NCBI GenBank assembly: GCA_011037195.1
Contig: JAAEAF010003799.1
Location: forward strand, 1-64,000
DNA length: 64,000 bases
From: Triatoma infestans
Lineage: Eukaryota > Arthropoda > Insecta > Hemiptera > Reduviidae
Direction of reading: 5' to 3'
In this document: piece by piece, positions 33,191 to 44,768 of the stretch
Layout: every line of letters begins with the position of its first letter
Position numbering within the stretch: position 1 is the stretch's first letter
Made by a program: the position numbers and the translations under genes
The notes under the pieces: generated by a model
Database searches by the model: none
The model's input: only the letters and a program-made list of their open reading frames with translations
What the model was told of the DNA's origin: nothing

Positions 33191-33644
33191 TACCAACTTA
33201 GAATTTATACTAAACTTATAGTTAGTTTACTTAACATTATATTAAGCATTATATTATAGTTTCTGGGCAAATTCATTTTTGGAGCTTTGTGGGGAGGCGG
33301 GTAATTATAGGTTTGTCTAGAAACTGCAGTAATTGGTCAAAACATTCCAGTTCTATTATTAAACTATGGATCTGAAAGCTTGAGCAATTAGAGAAAAACG
33401 TGAATTTTTTGACCAGAATCTTAGTTTTCAATAACTTTTTATTGATTATTTACAACTGTTTCAGAAAGAAACACAAGCAAATAACGTGACAGTCATCATC
33501 CAACGGTGATCGTCACCAGTCAACCAATTGGCCACGTGGCCAGCCGCGCCTCAGCTGCCTTTGAGGATTGTAAGGACCTGTCCTAGAGAATAAACTTGCT
33601 GTTAAAGGGTTAGATCCTTTTAATAGAAGTTTTGTTTAAATATA
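33191..33644. other. Unassigned DNA
   Basis: No gene. A less AT-rich piece (33480-33560) is not recognised. Confidence 0.35.
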
Positions 33645-33856
33645 ATTTAAGGCGCGTCTCAACATCTATGGTCACTGGCGCACGGAGCCTTCTCAGTGCA
33701 CCGCCTTCGGACAATGTTCTCTTGTGACAGATAACACTGTCCATCACCGGACAGTGAGCTGCAGAGGCTCCTAGGAAGAAAAAATCTAAGCGCAGCACAG
33801 CTGGACTCGAACCCGGGTCCTCCGCGGACGCTAATACGCTAACCACTTCCCTGGAG
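33645..33856 (-). mobile_element. tRNA-derived SINE
   Basis: Minus copy of the family best seen at 51371-51600. The tRNA-like head ends near 33856 (A box complement 'cgctaaccactt'), with a shortened middle. The B box 'ggttcgagtcc' complement lies at about 33804-33814. The body has the hairpin cactgtcc / ggacagtg (about 33739-33760), then 'aacattgtccgaaggcgg' and 'catagatgttgaga' on -, ending near 33645 in an AT-rich tail. A small deletion in the head has removed part of the anticodon region. Confidence 0.85.
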
Positions 33857-34840
33857 GATTTGGCAAGTTCCGATCGAATGGAATTTTATGGCGGTTGTGT
33901 ATTGCTGACATAATAGAATGCGTTTATGATATGGCGGAGGATCCCGGATTTAGAATCTGTACAACAAGATGTTCCTGTCAAATCTTTAGCAGTGCGTAAA
34001 GTTCGAGTCCGTGAGTACATACGGATGCCTAAGAGATAATCAGCGTCGTCTTTTATTGTAAAAAGTTAGTTTAAATAGTCTATTTAGGAGTTTGTATCTT
34101 TTACTCAGTTCAATGTGTTTTTAGTCTTGTATGGGGAGTCCAAGTAAGTCGCAGTCTAAGGTACCGCACACGGTCTACTGGGAAAATACTTGAGCTATTC
34201 AAGTAGTCAGGAGCAAGAGTTTACGCAAGAATGTGTATTCTGATAGATTTTCATTCGCAATTTATTAAGGGGAAGGTTCTAAAGAATTTAGGTTGATTAT
34301 AGACAGCGAACTGCTAGAATGGGATCACTGTGTGTGCAAAGAACCCAGATGTTTAAAGAAATTTTTGCGTCCCTTTTGTTCTGATAAAAAAAAAAATGCA
34401 ATAACGGTCCTGTAGGATTGTCTAAATAAGGCACTACTCATAGGTGTATATATACACGGGACGGCTGAGTGTAAATGAATGTTTGATGCACTCATTATAC
34501 ATAGTGTACACCGACAGCAATGTGCTGCAATATATTTCATCCATTGTATACAGCAAACCACCGCCACAATTCTATACGTCGTTGTTTATACAATAAGAAA
34601 TAATCTACAGATATTAATACAACAACTGTATGAATTTAGTCAATATCAGATGATTTACGTAATAGATACCTGATTGTAATACAATCTACTCACTAATATT
34701 ACATTATATTCATCATAAGACGTAATAAATTTAAATCCTTGCTACTGAAGTATGAAACAACCTATTGAATTATAATAATCTAATACGACAGTGATTTTAA
34801 CATTTTTGAAACAGAATAAAAAAAACAATGCTCATCTAAA
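33857..34840. other. Unassigned DNA
   Basis: Overlapping frames of 64-80 codons at 34325-34673 on both strands have no domain. No repeat A blocks. Nature unknown. Confidence 0.35.
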
Positions 34841-34844
34841 AAAA

Positions 34845-35660
34845 AATCTGAAGTGAAACACCTACACACGACTCTCTCTGACTGCTCCAGAAAGTGACAA
34901 ATTTTCTATAAATTTCAAATGTTGCTAATATGGCCATCATAAATACACAGGTGGTGGGGGGTGACAAGTGCCAACCTACCAACACAGACAGGTAGAGAAT
35001 GATCAGATTGTAGAGAGCATCAATAATGAACAGACACATTTGAATTTTAACGTTTCAGTTTCGTCAGTAAAACATCTAAAAACAATTTTCAGTTAAGACT
35101 GACACGTTCCTATCTATGCAGCAAGCTTGCCAAGATTAGAGCAAATCGTTGCAACCGTTCTCGAAAAAATTCCAAAAAACTCAAAAACCTATTCTGTAAA
35201 ATCGCACTTCCGGTTAACTGATTTTCTTCAAATTTCGAATTCCATCAATGCTTCTAATGTGTAAAAATATTATGCAGGAGATAAAACCATAAGATTATAC
35301 TGATGTGGTACTTTAGAAGAAAGCAAAACGCTACTGCCCCCCCCCCCACAGAACCGCCAAAAATCAAATTCCCGAGAAAATGTTACAATTAGAAGTGACA
35401 GGTATTGATACGAAGTTTAAAGAGAATCGTTGGAGCCGTTTTCGAGAAAATCACGAAGAAACCAATCAGTAAAGTCGCACTTCTTGTTGATGCCGGAGCG
35501 GGCGGACACACACACACACACACACATACATCATTTGCTAAAAACATTTTTTTCTTATTCAGGAGGCCCCAAAATATGTATTTCCGGTGGAAATTCAATT
35601 TCGAAAATCTGGTAGCATCGCAAAACTTCCTCTTACTAGGAATAAGAGAAAGTAAAAAAT
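34845..35660 (-). repeat. Repeat A, best full-length - unit
   Basis: A complete unit that can serve as a template. End block 'tctgaagtgaaacacctaca' (34850), 'caggtagagaatgatcagat' (34990, the target of the element at 7416), first half with 'caaatcgttgcaaccgttct' (35142), 'ctattctgtaaaatcgcact' (35192) and 'cttcaaatttcgaattccat' (35226), then a run of 13 C (35338-35350), second half with 'gaatcgttggagccgttttc' (35424) and 'tcagtaaagtcgcacttctt' (35467), the AC tract (35506-35525), 'tgtatttccggtggaaattc' (35577) and 'aataagagaaagtaaaaaat' (35641). The two halves are alike, showing an internal duplication. Confidence 0.9.
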
Positions 35661-36215
35661 AGATAGTAATCAGACAGTAACCAATTTAGAAACGGAAATG
35701 AATGGACGATCATTACTAGCAGTCAAAGACAAATTCAATGTGAGTAAATTGAAATTATCCAAATAAAGCATAGATCACTTATAACAAATGTTTAGCTTGG
35801 CTGCCTACTTATGGCACCCAAACGGCTGTTAAGCTCTGTCCATTACCAAAGTTTTCTAGTAGCTGTAACGTCACTTGACTGCACCCACAGGTTCCAAAAC
35901 TAAGTTGCCGAACTCAGGAAAACATTTAATCGAAGAGAAAATAGTTATTAATTTGATAAAGTTGAGACTGTAAAAATACTACTGTAGTAGATTGGGAAAA
36001 AGTAGCAATTGGGAAAAATAGTTAAGTGAATTTTGACAATATTTTAAGTGAAATAATTTTGGAAAATAAAATAGTGTATTTTAGCTATTTCAAATAGTGT
36101 ATCTTACTCAAAAGGGAAAGAGACAGGTACTATAATTTAAGGTCAGTGCTACTGAAGAGACAAAGGGACAAGAAGGGCAAGACAATACACTCCCTCCAGA
36201 CATACCAGCATTATT
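35661..36215. other. Unassigned AT-rich DNA
   Basis: No gene or known element. Confidence 0.4.
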
Positions 36216-36219
36216 TGAA

Positions 36220-36665
36220 AGGATTTGGACAGTCTAAATTCTGCACTCAACTAGACCAGTCTGAATTAGGCATTGAACTACAACATTTGTATCAGGAATC
36301 GCTCTCTTAAATTCACTGCCAGTTTAAGTGTAAACTTTGAGTTAAATCAATCTAGCTACTGTAGTGGTAGCTTGTAGTAGACTGAGCGGTTTTGTAAAGG
36401 GCTTGTGGGTATGTCCAAAGAGAAGAAGATATAAATAATTAAGAAAACACTGGTAGATTAAATTAAATATATTCTCTAAGTGAATTTAAGTACTTTACAT
36501 TATCACAACTATTATGTTTATAAATCAATTATTTATCTAGATTAAATGTTTATCTCTATCACTGGCACTGAGTTTAAGAGAGCGATTCCTGATGCAGATG
36601 TTCTTATAGAATGTCTGTTTCAGACTGTCTTGAAGGAATGTCTTCTAACTATTCGTTCAAATCTT
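36220..36665. repeat. Large imperfect inverted repeat (fold-back element)
   Basis: About 40 bp at 36282-36321 ('gtatcaggaatcgctctctt' inside) is the inverted copy of 36563-36602 ('aagagagcgattcctgatgc' inside) with about four mismatches. The similarity continues outward on both sides at lower identity ('cagtctgaa' near 36258 and its complement near 36627). The spacer is about 240 bp without a gene. The structure suits a non-autonomous DNA element or fold-back element. Termini and target duplication are not resolved. Confidence 0.5.
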
Positions 36666-37059
36666 CTCCTATGAGAAGAAGGGGTAGACAATGCTAACCG
36701 AGTTCTATGAACTGTAAAAGACAATGGTGGTCTTCTACCTGAATAATTCCTTTGCAAGCGAATGTTATATTTTTCTTGATATTACAAATAAAATATTTTT
36801 CTATATTTCTAGCATCCATCACACTACTAATTATTTCATTCAGTGCATTTATTAGTTAATTCGACAATCCCAATTATAATTATCTTGTAAATTTACTAAT
36901 TTAATATATAGTTAAATTATTTATTTAAAAGTGGTTCTTATTCTGTATTTCTAATACTTCTATCTCTATCTTTAACTTACACACTAACAAGCCCCTCTAC
37001 AAAAACGCTCATACATGACCAATCACATTTCACTATACTCTCCGTGTTAAAAATGTAAT
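36666..37059. other. Unassigned AT-rich DNA
   Basis: Nothing identifiable. Confidence 0.4.
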
Positions 37060-37470
37060 GCACATTAAAGTATTGCTAAAATTTCAAATTTAAAGAAATC
37101 TGTTAACCGGAAGTGCATCTCTACTGGATAGGTTTTCTTTAATTTTTGCACTAAAAACTCTAAAACCGCTGTAACGGATTTCTTTAAACCTGGGATCTAT
37201 TGCTCAGGTGTAAACGTATCGCTTTTATTAAACATTTTTCCGAAATCATTGATTTCAGCGTCATCTGAGGATGTTACATCTGAGGTGAAGTTAAATTTTC
37301 AAATGTCATGTAGGTATGTTAGATATTATTAGCACTCTCTTCACAATAATCTTTCAAACTATTATCTGGTCCACCCTCCTACATCTATGTTAGGTCTAAA
37401 TGAAAATATCGAAGTTCAATGAAAATTTTAGTAAGAGAAAGTCGTATTTTGTCTATTACAGTTAATATGA
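37060..37470 (+). repeat. Repeat A fragment
   Basis: 'gttaaccggaagtgcatctc' near 37103, 'tgtaacggatttctttaaac' near 37161, 'tatcgcttttattaaacatt' near 37218 and 'tttagtaagagaaagtcgta' near 37427. Confidence 0.65.
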
Positions 37471-37489
37471 GAACATTCTGTTTTGTTTT

Positions 37490-38800
37490 GTTGAAGGGGC
37501 ACAACAACTAAGGTCCTTTGCCCCTCACTTTGTCAGTGTATGCACTTAATCACACCAATCTTTCCAAGTGTAATTTCTGATACATGCTCAGATTATCATA
37601 TCAAATTAAATAGCTGAATGTCTCTAAAGAATTGTATTGTTTTGCTTAGGCTGCATTCATCATCATCTAGTGCCTCTTTCAGATTGTTTGACATATTCAA
37701 TTTTTCTCTAGCATTTGTGGACATTCAATTAGAATGTGGTGGACAGTCAATGGTACCTTGCAAACGCCACATATCGGCGGTTGCTCACTACGAAACAGAT
37801 ATTTTTGTGTAAGCAAAGTATGCCTAAGCGCAATCTTGCTAATACAACTTCTTCTCGATAAGACGTCATCCATTTGTTTGGGGAATTCTTAATATTTCTC
37901 AGTATGTTTGTAATTGGCATGAATTCCCAATCTCTCTTCCATAGGGCAATTAGTTCTTTCTCAGGTGATTTCTCCAATCAGTTGCAGAATGAGTTCTTGT
38001 TTATTTCTTCGCTGCTTTTCCGCAACTTCGTTACAATTTGTAGTACAATTCCAGGGACCCACAGGAACGTTACTACTTTATTTCTCAAGCTGCTGGTATG
38101 GAGAAGAGTATGTACAGCCTTTACCAAAGTGCTGTGGCTGTCCGGCTGAATGATTGATTGTAGAGCACTTTTTGAATTTCTGCATATTATGTACTTCTGT
38201 GCATGTGTACGAACTACATACCGTAATGCTTCATGGATAGCAAATAGACTGTGAAAACACTGGATTCGTCACTCAGGTGGAATCGATGCTTTACGTTATC
38301 AACCACGAATGCAGCACCAACATTGGTTGATATTTTGGAACCGTCGGTGAACACTTGCTTCTAGTAGGCATATTTATTACTTATCTTTTCTAGGTATTAC
38401 TTTTTGTAGACATAATTTGGAGTGCTATCCTTCGGATACTTGCTAAGAGTAAAATCTACTTTGGGTGCTTTTAATGTCCATGGTTCCATTTTCTGCGTTG
38501 CCAGTTCCCCAACGACGGTGTCATTATATTATTTAGGTCGCAGAAGTTTCTGAACCTTACACCTAGCGGTTTTGTACTTGTACTTGTGCTACGGTATAAA
38601 TCTTCAAATAAGGGGAAATGAACGTTAGAGAAAGAACGTGTTTTTGGAATGCTATTACCCTTGATGCATAGTTGCCCATGAGAAGGTTTCTTCCAATATA
38701 GAGTGTAGGCTCCCCGCTTTGGGCTACTTCTTAAGGCTCCTAGAGACCTTCTGATGCCCTCACTGTGGATAGAAATTCAGGAAAACGTAGCCTAACCCTA
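37490..38800 (-). pseudogene. Decayed LINE ORF2: RT-RNase H linker, RNase H and C-terminus
   Basis: Read on -, fragments in shifting frames follow the order of a Jockey/I-type ORF2 C-terminal part. First comes a linker ('LMGNYASRVIAFQKH'), then an RNase H with 'GSKISTNVGAAFVVDN' and a decayed 'KSALQSI'-like strand. Next is a C-terminal region in one open piece (37747-37977) with 'WKRDWEFMPITNILRNIK' and 'SYREEVVLARLRLG', then decayed cysteine-containing sequence. The 3' end near 37480 is a (CAAAA)-like tail on -. At least four stops or frame changes are present, and RT and endonuclease are missing. The product, if intact, would copy RNA into DNA at the target and degrade the RNA strand. Confidence 0.7.
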
Positions 38801-38867
38801 GCCTAATTTGTAAGGTTGACTTCCAGATGTTCCAAACTTAAAATTCTCGCAATGTTTTTAACTTAAT

Positions 38868-38948
38868 TTAGGTATACATTACAGATATTTAGTATACATT
38901 ACAGATATTTAGGTATACATTACAGATATTTAGGTATACATCACAGAT
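38868..38948 (+). repeat. Short tandem repeat, about 22-bp unit
   Basis: About four copies of 'taggtatacattacagatat' plus two bases. One copy lacks a gg (agtatac) and the last has catcac for cattac. Confidence 0.9.
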
Positions 38949-38959
38949 ACGAGGATTTA

Positions 38960-39289
38960 CTACTCGTATTTAGGATTACCGGTAGAAATGAGTGCAGTGT
39001 ACCAGAAGGAAGGTTACAGTCGTCCAGGAGCTTCCAAAAACCAATGTTCCACTTAAAAATACGGCTTTATGCTGTAATAAGTAGGCTTAGTTTAAACAAA
39101 ATCGTCAGATTCATTTAAAAAAAAAAAACGTGAAAGTCCGAAAAAATAAGTCAGTAAAGTTACACATCCGGTTAAAGGATTTTATCCGAAACCTTACTGT
39201 CAGTGGCGATGGCGATATCTGAACGGAATATCAAGTTTGGGTTTCTTGATTTTTCCTTTCTGATATATTTTCTTCATACATACATGCAC

Positions 39290-39324
<35 letters not shown>

Positions 39325-39400
39325 AAGACCAATCGCTTAAATTTAATTTTTTCATCATATATATTTGTTTTTAATAGGAATCAAAAAAATCCGAGGTTAA
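38960..39400 (-). repeat. Repeat A fragment with AC tract
   Basis: 'agtaaagttacacatccggt' near 39154, 'tccgaaaccttactgtcagt' near 39185, 'gaatatcaagtttgggtttc' near 39225 and the AC-rich tract at about 39284-39323. Confidence 0.75.
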
Positions 39401-39846
39401 TGAATTTTCAATCGATTGAATAATTAGATGTGAAAGTGCCACAGTAGTCTTGGAGAAACCTCAAATTATTAAATGTACAAATATTTTTTATAGTATTGGT
39501 AATTGAAAATGAACAAGTCCAACCAGGAAGTAAATGATTATCAACAACGTAATAATTATAAAATAATTAGAAAACATGTTCAATCAGAGACTCGACATTG
39601 TTAAGAAATAAAGAACCTAGAGATGGTTATTTCAAGAGAGCAAAAACAGAACAAGTTAAGTTGAAAACATCTTATGTAACAAATATTTATATCAATATTA
39701 CTCTACATTCAATTTAACAAAGATTTATAAATTAATGTAGAGAAATTTTGCTAAAAGAAATATACTATGTACAAAGGATTTAAAATCCGTAAAAGAAATA
39801 AATTAGATCTAATAATATGCCTGCTGTAATTTAATAAATACTACAA
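39401..39846. other. AT-rich DNA
   Basis: Nothing identifiable. Confidence 0.4.
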
Positions 39847-39900
39847 ACATGTATCAATAATTAGAGACATTTTCCGTGGTAGCCTGCTTCATTTTGTGGT

Positions 39901-39938
39901 CATCGATCGGTTTCGGGCGTTCGCCCATCTTCAGGATG
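39901..39938 (-). ncRNA. Hammerhead motif, left half of copy 2
   Basis: On -: CATC, intact CTGAAGA, extra T, GGGC-GAAC-GCCC, GAAA, then CCGATC where copy 1 has CCGGTC, and GATG. The change gives an ATC cleavage triplet (allowed by the NUH rule) but introduces a mismatch in the already short stem III. Confidence 0.65.
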
Positions 39939-40005
39939 CGTTTTTCAGAGTGTGAAACTAAGTTTGCTCTGTGCAAGTCTGTGTTGTCACACTGTCTGAA
40001 TAACG

Positions 40006-40043
40006 CATCCTGAATATGGGCGAAAGCCCGAAACCGGTCGATG
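40006..40043 (+). ncRNA. Hammerhead motif, right half of copy 2, core mutated
   Basis: catc (40006-40009), core ctgaata instead of ctgaaga, so the essential G8 is a T. Then come t, stem II gggc-gaaa-gccc, GAAA, accggt, gtc, gatg. Probably inactive, whereas the left half keeps its core. Confidence 0.65.
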
Positions 40044-40127
40044 ACCACAAAATTAAGCAGGCTACAACGGAAAATGTCTCTGATGCTTTCCAGCTCTGCG
40101 GAACCAACCACCACAACACATGTATCA

Positions 40128-40550
40128 TAATTAATGAAATAATCAAATATCATTCCCCAGAGATCGATTTTTGGTGCAACACTCTGCAAGCACACATTCC
40201 TCTCAGTGAACTGTGAGAATTATTTTAATTTATCGATCTTTACTATTATTGCTAATTATGTCATTCCGTATTCGCTTTGTTCATTGTATACATTAACAAA
40301 TAATAATAACAAAAATTTCCTATCTCAAAATCATCACAAAAACTGTTTCTCCGCAAACAAAAATTATTAAAAAAGCATGACTTACAGGATTCGGCATAAA
40401 TGACTTACTTAACAAAAATAATGTGTTTAGTTAATAAAATGCAAGCAGTATTCATCATATGAACGTGAACCCTCTTCCAATAGGGATGCATCCTCAAGGG
40501 AAACCTGAGTCAATGAGTCGTTCTCAAAGGAGCCATCACACCCACTGATG
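40128..40550. other. AT-rich DNA
   Basis: No gene or repeat block. Confidence 0.4.
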
Positions 40551-41980
40551 TAGATGTTCAAACGGAATATCAAGTTTGAATTCCCCTACCACATTTAGTT
40601 TACACTCACTCGCTCTCTCTCTCCTCACTCTCTCTCACTCACTCACTCACTCACTCACTCACACACACACACACACACACACACATCGTTCGCATTGTTT
40701 TTATATTCTCTCATATCTCTAAATATATATTTTGAAACAATTCAATTTCGCAAAATTGACACGATAGCAATACTACGTCTTCCAGCAGTAATGGAAAAAA
40801 AATGTCGTGTGAAACGCTCACTCGACTTTCTGTTACTCTAATTAAATCAAGAAATTTTCTTCAAAATTACATTACAATGTTTAGTCGGACTGGCCACAAA
40901 AATGGTGGCGGCAATTTTACTTGTATACCTGAGTTGCCTCATGTGAAGTTCTTTTGTCAAAGAAACCGTGTGAAAATTTAAATTTAAACTAACTGCCAAA
41001 GCCCCCAATACCCCCCTCTAAAATAAATTTTTCCAGAAAATTGTTTCAAACAAAAGTGATAGGTTTCTATCTATGCAGCAAGCATTCCAAGTTCAAAGAA
41101 ATTCGTTGCAACCGTTTTTGAGAAAATTACAAACAACTCAAAAACTATTCTGTAAAATCGCACTTCCGATTCAAAACCAATCGGTTAATCGATTTTCTTC
41201 AAATATGGAATTCTATCAATGCTTCTAATGTGCAATAAATATTTTGTAGGTGGTAAAACCAACTAATTCAATTCTTGCAATTATGCTGAAGTGCGAGGAG
41301 AAGATCTGTTTAGAGGAAAGCATAACGCTTATTACTCCCAAAAAAGCAATTTTCTTTGGCAAAATGTTTGAAATTTGATAGCAAAGTTTTCACCGGAAAT
41401 AGGTATTTTGAGTCCTTTGTAAACTTTGAAATCCTTTTGAAAACTTTGCGCACAATGTACAAATGGGCATCCCATTACAAATAGGTAAAAAAGTCAGATT
41501 TCCGCTAAAGCGATGTTTATCAAATTCAGAATTTTGTCAATATACTAGTATTATCTAGACAATAGAATTGTATAATACACTGAAATGGCACTTCAGAGTA
41601 CAGCACTTCACATTCACACCAACCCCATTAATGGATTTTCTGGGAAAAAATATTTCAAATCGAAGTTGTAGTTCTTTTTATGGTGAGCCAATACACCGAG
41701 CTAATAGCGAGGAAACCGCAAAAACTGGAAAATCTATTCAGTAAAGTGAGACTTCCGGTTGACCAAAATTTAATTGCCTACCGCCTGAAAACGAAACATC
41801 AAGTTTCAGCTTTCTGCGATTCTCCATTTTTGAGTGATGTTCAAGCACATACACACACCAGCTTCAAAATACCACTTTCCCAGACCAGGGGGCATCAAAA
41901 CACGAATTTCCAATTAAAACTCAATTTCGAAAATTTGACACAATCGCAATACTTCCTACAACAGTAATAGAAAGCAAAAT
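40551..41980 (-). repeat. Consecutive - repeat A pieces (about two units)
   Basis: 'ggaatatcaagtttgaattc' (40564), TC and AC tracts (about 40609-40685), 'gtcgtgtgaaacgctcactc' (40803), 'aaacaaaagtgataggtttc' (41047), 'tattctgtaaaatcgcactt' (41147), 'cttcaaatatggaattctat' (41197), 'gaaaccgcaaaaactggaaa' (41711), 'ttcagtaaagtgagacttcc' (41737), 'aattaaaactcaatttcgaa' (41911) and 'cgcaatacttcctacaacag' (41943). The succession is in minus order and suggests tandem units. Confidence 0.8.
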
Positions 41981-42539
41981 ATTGCAAAGTTTATGCTACT
42001 GGGGGGGGAGTTTAAAATATTATTAAAAACAAGATACCAAATTGATAGAAACTAGTGACCTGGTTACCTACAGAGGAACATGTCATTGCACTCTCTATGG
42101 AGTGGTTTTATTACGGAAGGAATGCAGTTCTAGCTGTCTAGGGGCCGACCTTTCCAAACCCCGTCTGCCCGTGGTTACTACTACCTCTATCTGGACTGCA
42201 GCCATCCGCAACTAAACACCATCTCCACCACATTCCCCCAATACCACCATATAAATAGACTTTTGGCGCAAAATGATTTATTCGAATAAAAAAAAAATAT
42301 TATTTTACATTTTTACAATTTTTATAAAAAAAGAATGCAAAAATCAAGATATTTCTAACGTATTATTTACTGTTTTATATAATTAATGTGAGCTATAAAA
42401 AAAATACTTAGAATTTTCATTCATTGTTGAAAAAGAAGGCAAAAGAGAATTAAGCGGAAATTCAAAATCCACCGCCATTTTGTATTTGGCCGTTTAGTTT
42501 ATGCTACTCGGACAAATAAAATTGATAAAAAGGAATTCA
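41981..42539. other. Unassigned DNA
   Basis: A (G)9 run near 42002, a less AT-rich stretch (42080-42240) without a recognisable frame, then AT-rich DNA. Confidence 0.35.
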
Positions 42540-43110
42540 CAGTTTCTCAAAGGAACTCACAATTTTCGGTTAAAAAACTTTTCTTAGATCTGGAGTTTGT
42601 AGCTATTAACTACATTAATTTTATGTAGGTGGCATAGACCAGAAGTATTGAAAGAGTACTATAAAAATGGGAAACTATGCAAGAGCTAATTCAATCAAAA
42701 TCAGTTTCTTGCAACAACATGAAAAAAGCAATCGAACTAATTATTAATGCAATTAAACAAATAAATTATGTTGTAAATTGGATTTTGAGGTTCGGTCATA
42801 CAAAAGAACTTTTTAAATTTCTACCGACGTTTCGGTACAGACGTTTCTTCAGTGTCTGTACAAAGGTTTAGTCATTCGAGAAAAAAACCACTCAGTAAAG
42901 TGCACTTCCAGCTGAACGAAAAGCTAATTCTCAGTTTAGTTTGAACATTCTGCGATTATTCGTTTTTGAGAAATGATGTCACACACACACCAATTGCTAA
43001 AAACCACTTTTTTTGACTCAGGGGACTCAAAACAGATATTTCCGGTAAAAATTAGATATCGAAAATTTGATACGATTACAATACTTCCTGTTACTAGCAG
43101 TAGGAGAAAG
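42540..43110 (-). repeat. Repeat A fragment with Penelope-type end motif
   Basis: 'ccactcagtaaagtgcactt' near 42889, the AC tract near 42978, 'caggggactcaaaacagata' near 43019, 'cttcctgttactagcagtag' near 43085. Between about 42790 and 42865 lies a foreign-looking piece with 'ctaccgacgtttcggtacag' and 'cgtttcttcagtgtctgtac', whose complement has CTGAAGA and GAAACGTC as in hammerhead elements, but without a matching stem II. Confidence 0.6.
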
Positions 43111-43586
43111 TAATAAATGCAATCAGAAGGAATTATAAGAGATTACAAATAAAATAAAGTGCAACATCAGATACGGCGACAATAGCTATTTACAATCTAA
43201 TTAAAATGGGAAAGATATTAACTTATTAGGACAATTGAACGGCAGTACCAATTAGAATTGTTTTACATCTGGGAGCGGAAATTATGGAGGCGGGCTAATT
43301 CACCAAACCTCTTCCTTATACATATTTTTAGGAGAACGTTGAATCTGGGTCATAGATAGGATCAGAGCAATATGGCTGCTAACTAAGAACAGGAAAGAGA
43401 GAGAGAGATCTGCAGAACTATTGTTGCTAGATAGAACAGAGATCTGAAGGAATATTGATCCATTATTACAAATACTGAAAGAAGAAGGCCCACTCATGTG
43501 CCCCAGGGCCACTTACCACCCACTTCAGATATTCTGAGAGAGCGCACCTTATCATAGAGACTGCACATACTATCTGGCTGGTACGG
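43111..43586. other. Unassigned DNA
   Basis: A less AT-rich stretch (43270-43580) with a 70-codon - frame lacking any domain. No element recognised. Confidence 0.35.
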
Positions 43587-44370
43587 AACTTCTCCACGAG
43601 ATGTCGGCATCTCTATACTCTCTATTAACACCCATCTGTTGCCAATGTCAGTACCATGTACGATCGGTCACTGCCATGGAAGGCTCTCCCCCCCCAACCA
43701 TTACTACATCACTACATGGCCACTGCCATGGACGGCTCTCCCCCAAACCACTACTATATCACTACAGGCCACTGCCATGGGCGGCTCTCCCACCAACCAC
43801 TACATATCACTACATGGCCACTGCCCTGGAAGGCTCTCCCCCCCAAACCACTACTACATCACTACATGGCCACTGCCATGGACGGCTCTCCCCCCAAACC
43901 CCTACTACATCACTACATGGCCACCTGCCATGGACGGCTCCTCCCTACCACCACACATTACATCACCAAAGGCCACTGCCATGACGGTCTCCCACCAAAC
44001 CACTATATATCAATACATGCCACAGCATGGACGGCTCTCCCACCAAACCACTACCTAACATCACTAGCATGGCACAGCCATGGACAGCTCTCCCCCAACC
44101 ACTACTATATCCCTAATGGCCACTGCCATGGACGCTCGCCCTTCAAAACCACTACTATATTCACTACATGGCCACTGCACTGGACGGCTCTCCCCCCCAA
44201 ACACTACTAACACTACATGGCCACTGCCATGGACGGCTCTCCCCCCAACCATTATGATATCACTACATGGCCACTGCCATGGACGGCTCTCCCCCCAACC
44301 ACTACTACATCACCAAATGGCCACTGCCATGGACGGCTCTCCCCCCAAACCACTACTATATCACTACATA
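43587..44370 (+). repeat. GC-rich minisatellite, about 50-bp unit, 14 copies
   Basis: After a unique-looking leader (43587-43663) there are 14 head-to-tail units of 45-53 bp built on 'ccactgccatggacggctct', a C-run, 'accactactacatcac' and 'tacatgg'. Unit starts lie about every 50 bp from 43672 to 44327. Most units have an NcoI-type ccatgg. Because unit length varies and often equals 51 bp, open frames of up to 184 codons appear in several phases; they are not genes. Confidence 0.95.
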
Positions 44371-44459
44371 AAACTGTCTCTTACTACAAATTTTACAATT
44401 CTAATTGAAGTTTCTTCAGTTGAAAAACTTTTACTGAACGTTTATTGGTCTTAGTGTTA

Positions 44460-44768
44460 CAAGTAACAGAGGTGGTGGGGATTTTATTGGTCGGTTTTTA
44501 GGACACAAGAACTACCTTCGGTCAGCTCACCATGTGAGTACACAATTCAAGATTAAAGAAAATTATCACGATGATCTCGGTAAACTGAAAACAAACATTC
44601 AGTAAAGTCACAATTCCAGCTGAACGGATTTTTACCGAAATGTTTTGTGTCGGATACGATAATGTTACCCAAAACGGATTACAAGTTTGAGGTCCCCTAT
44701 GATGTTTTCATTTCTGAGACATTTTATTCATACACATATGCCCACACCCACACACACACACACACACA
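44460..44768 (-). repeat. Repeat A fragment with AC tract
   Basis: 'acaaacattcagtaaagtca' near 44590, 'gtcggatacgataatgttac' near 44649, 'acaagtttgaggtcccctat' near 44681 and an AC tract at about 44743-44768. The minisatellite leader is joined directly after the tract. Confidence 0.75.

Larger units (their letters stand above)
39857..40117. mobile_element. Palindromic hammerhead element, copy 2
   Basis: A 261-bp relative of the element at 7416-7727, bounded by the duplicated word 'acatgtatca' (39847-39856 and 40118-40127). After that word both flanks continue with near-identical 'taatta', so the true duplication may be longer with a small indel. Left half on -, right half on +, shorter centre than copy 1. 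The right end 'ctgcggaaccaaccacca' is the same. The target here is unrelated AT-rich DNA, not repeat A, so the two are independent insertions and not one duplicated block. Confidence 0.8.

Noticed and set aside
42790..42865. Another hammerhead ribozyme
   Set aside because: The complement has CTGAAGA and GAAACGTC, but no stem II can be formed between them and stem I does not pair. It may be an end of a different Penelope-like element.
43601..44454. Frames of 124-184 codons with repeated histidine-rich peptides
   Set aside because: They are translations of a minisatellite whose unit is often 51 bp. Similar frames exist in several phases, and unit-length changes break each of them.
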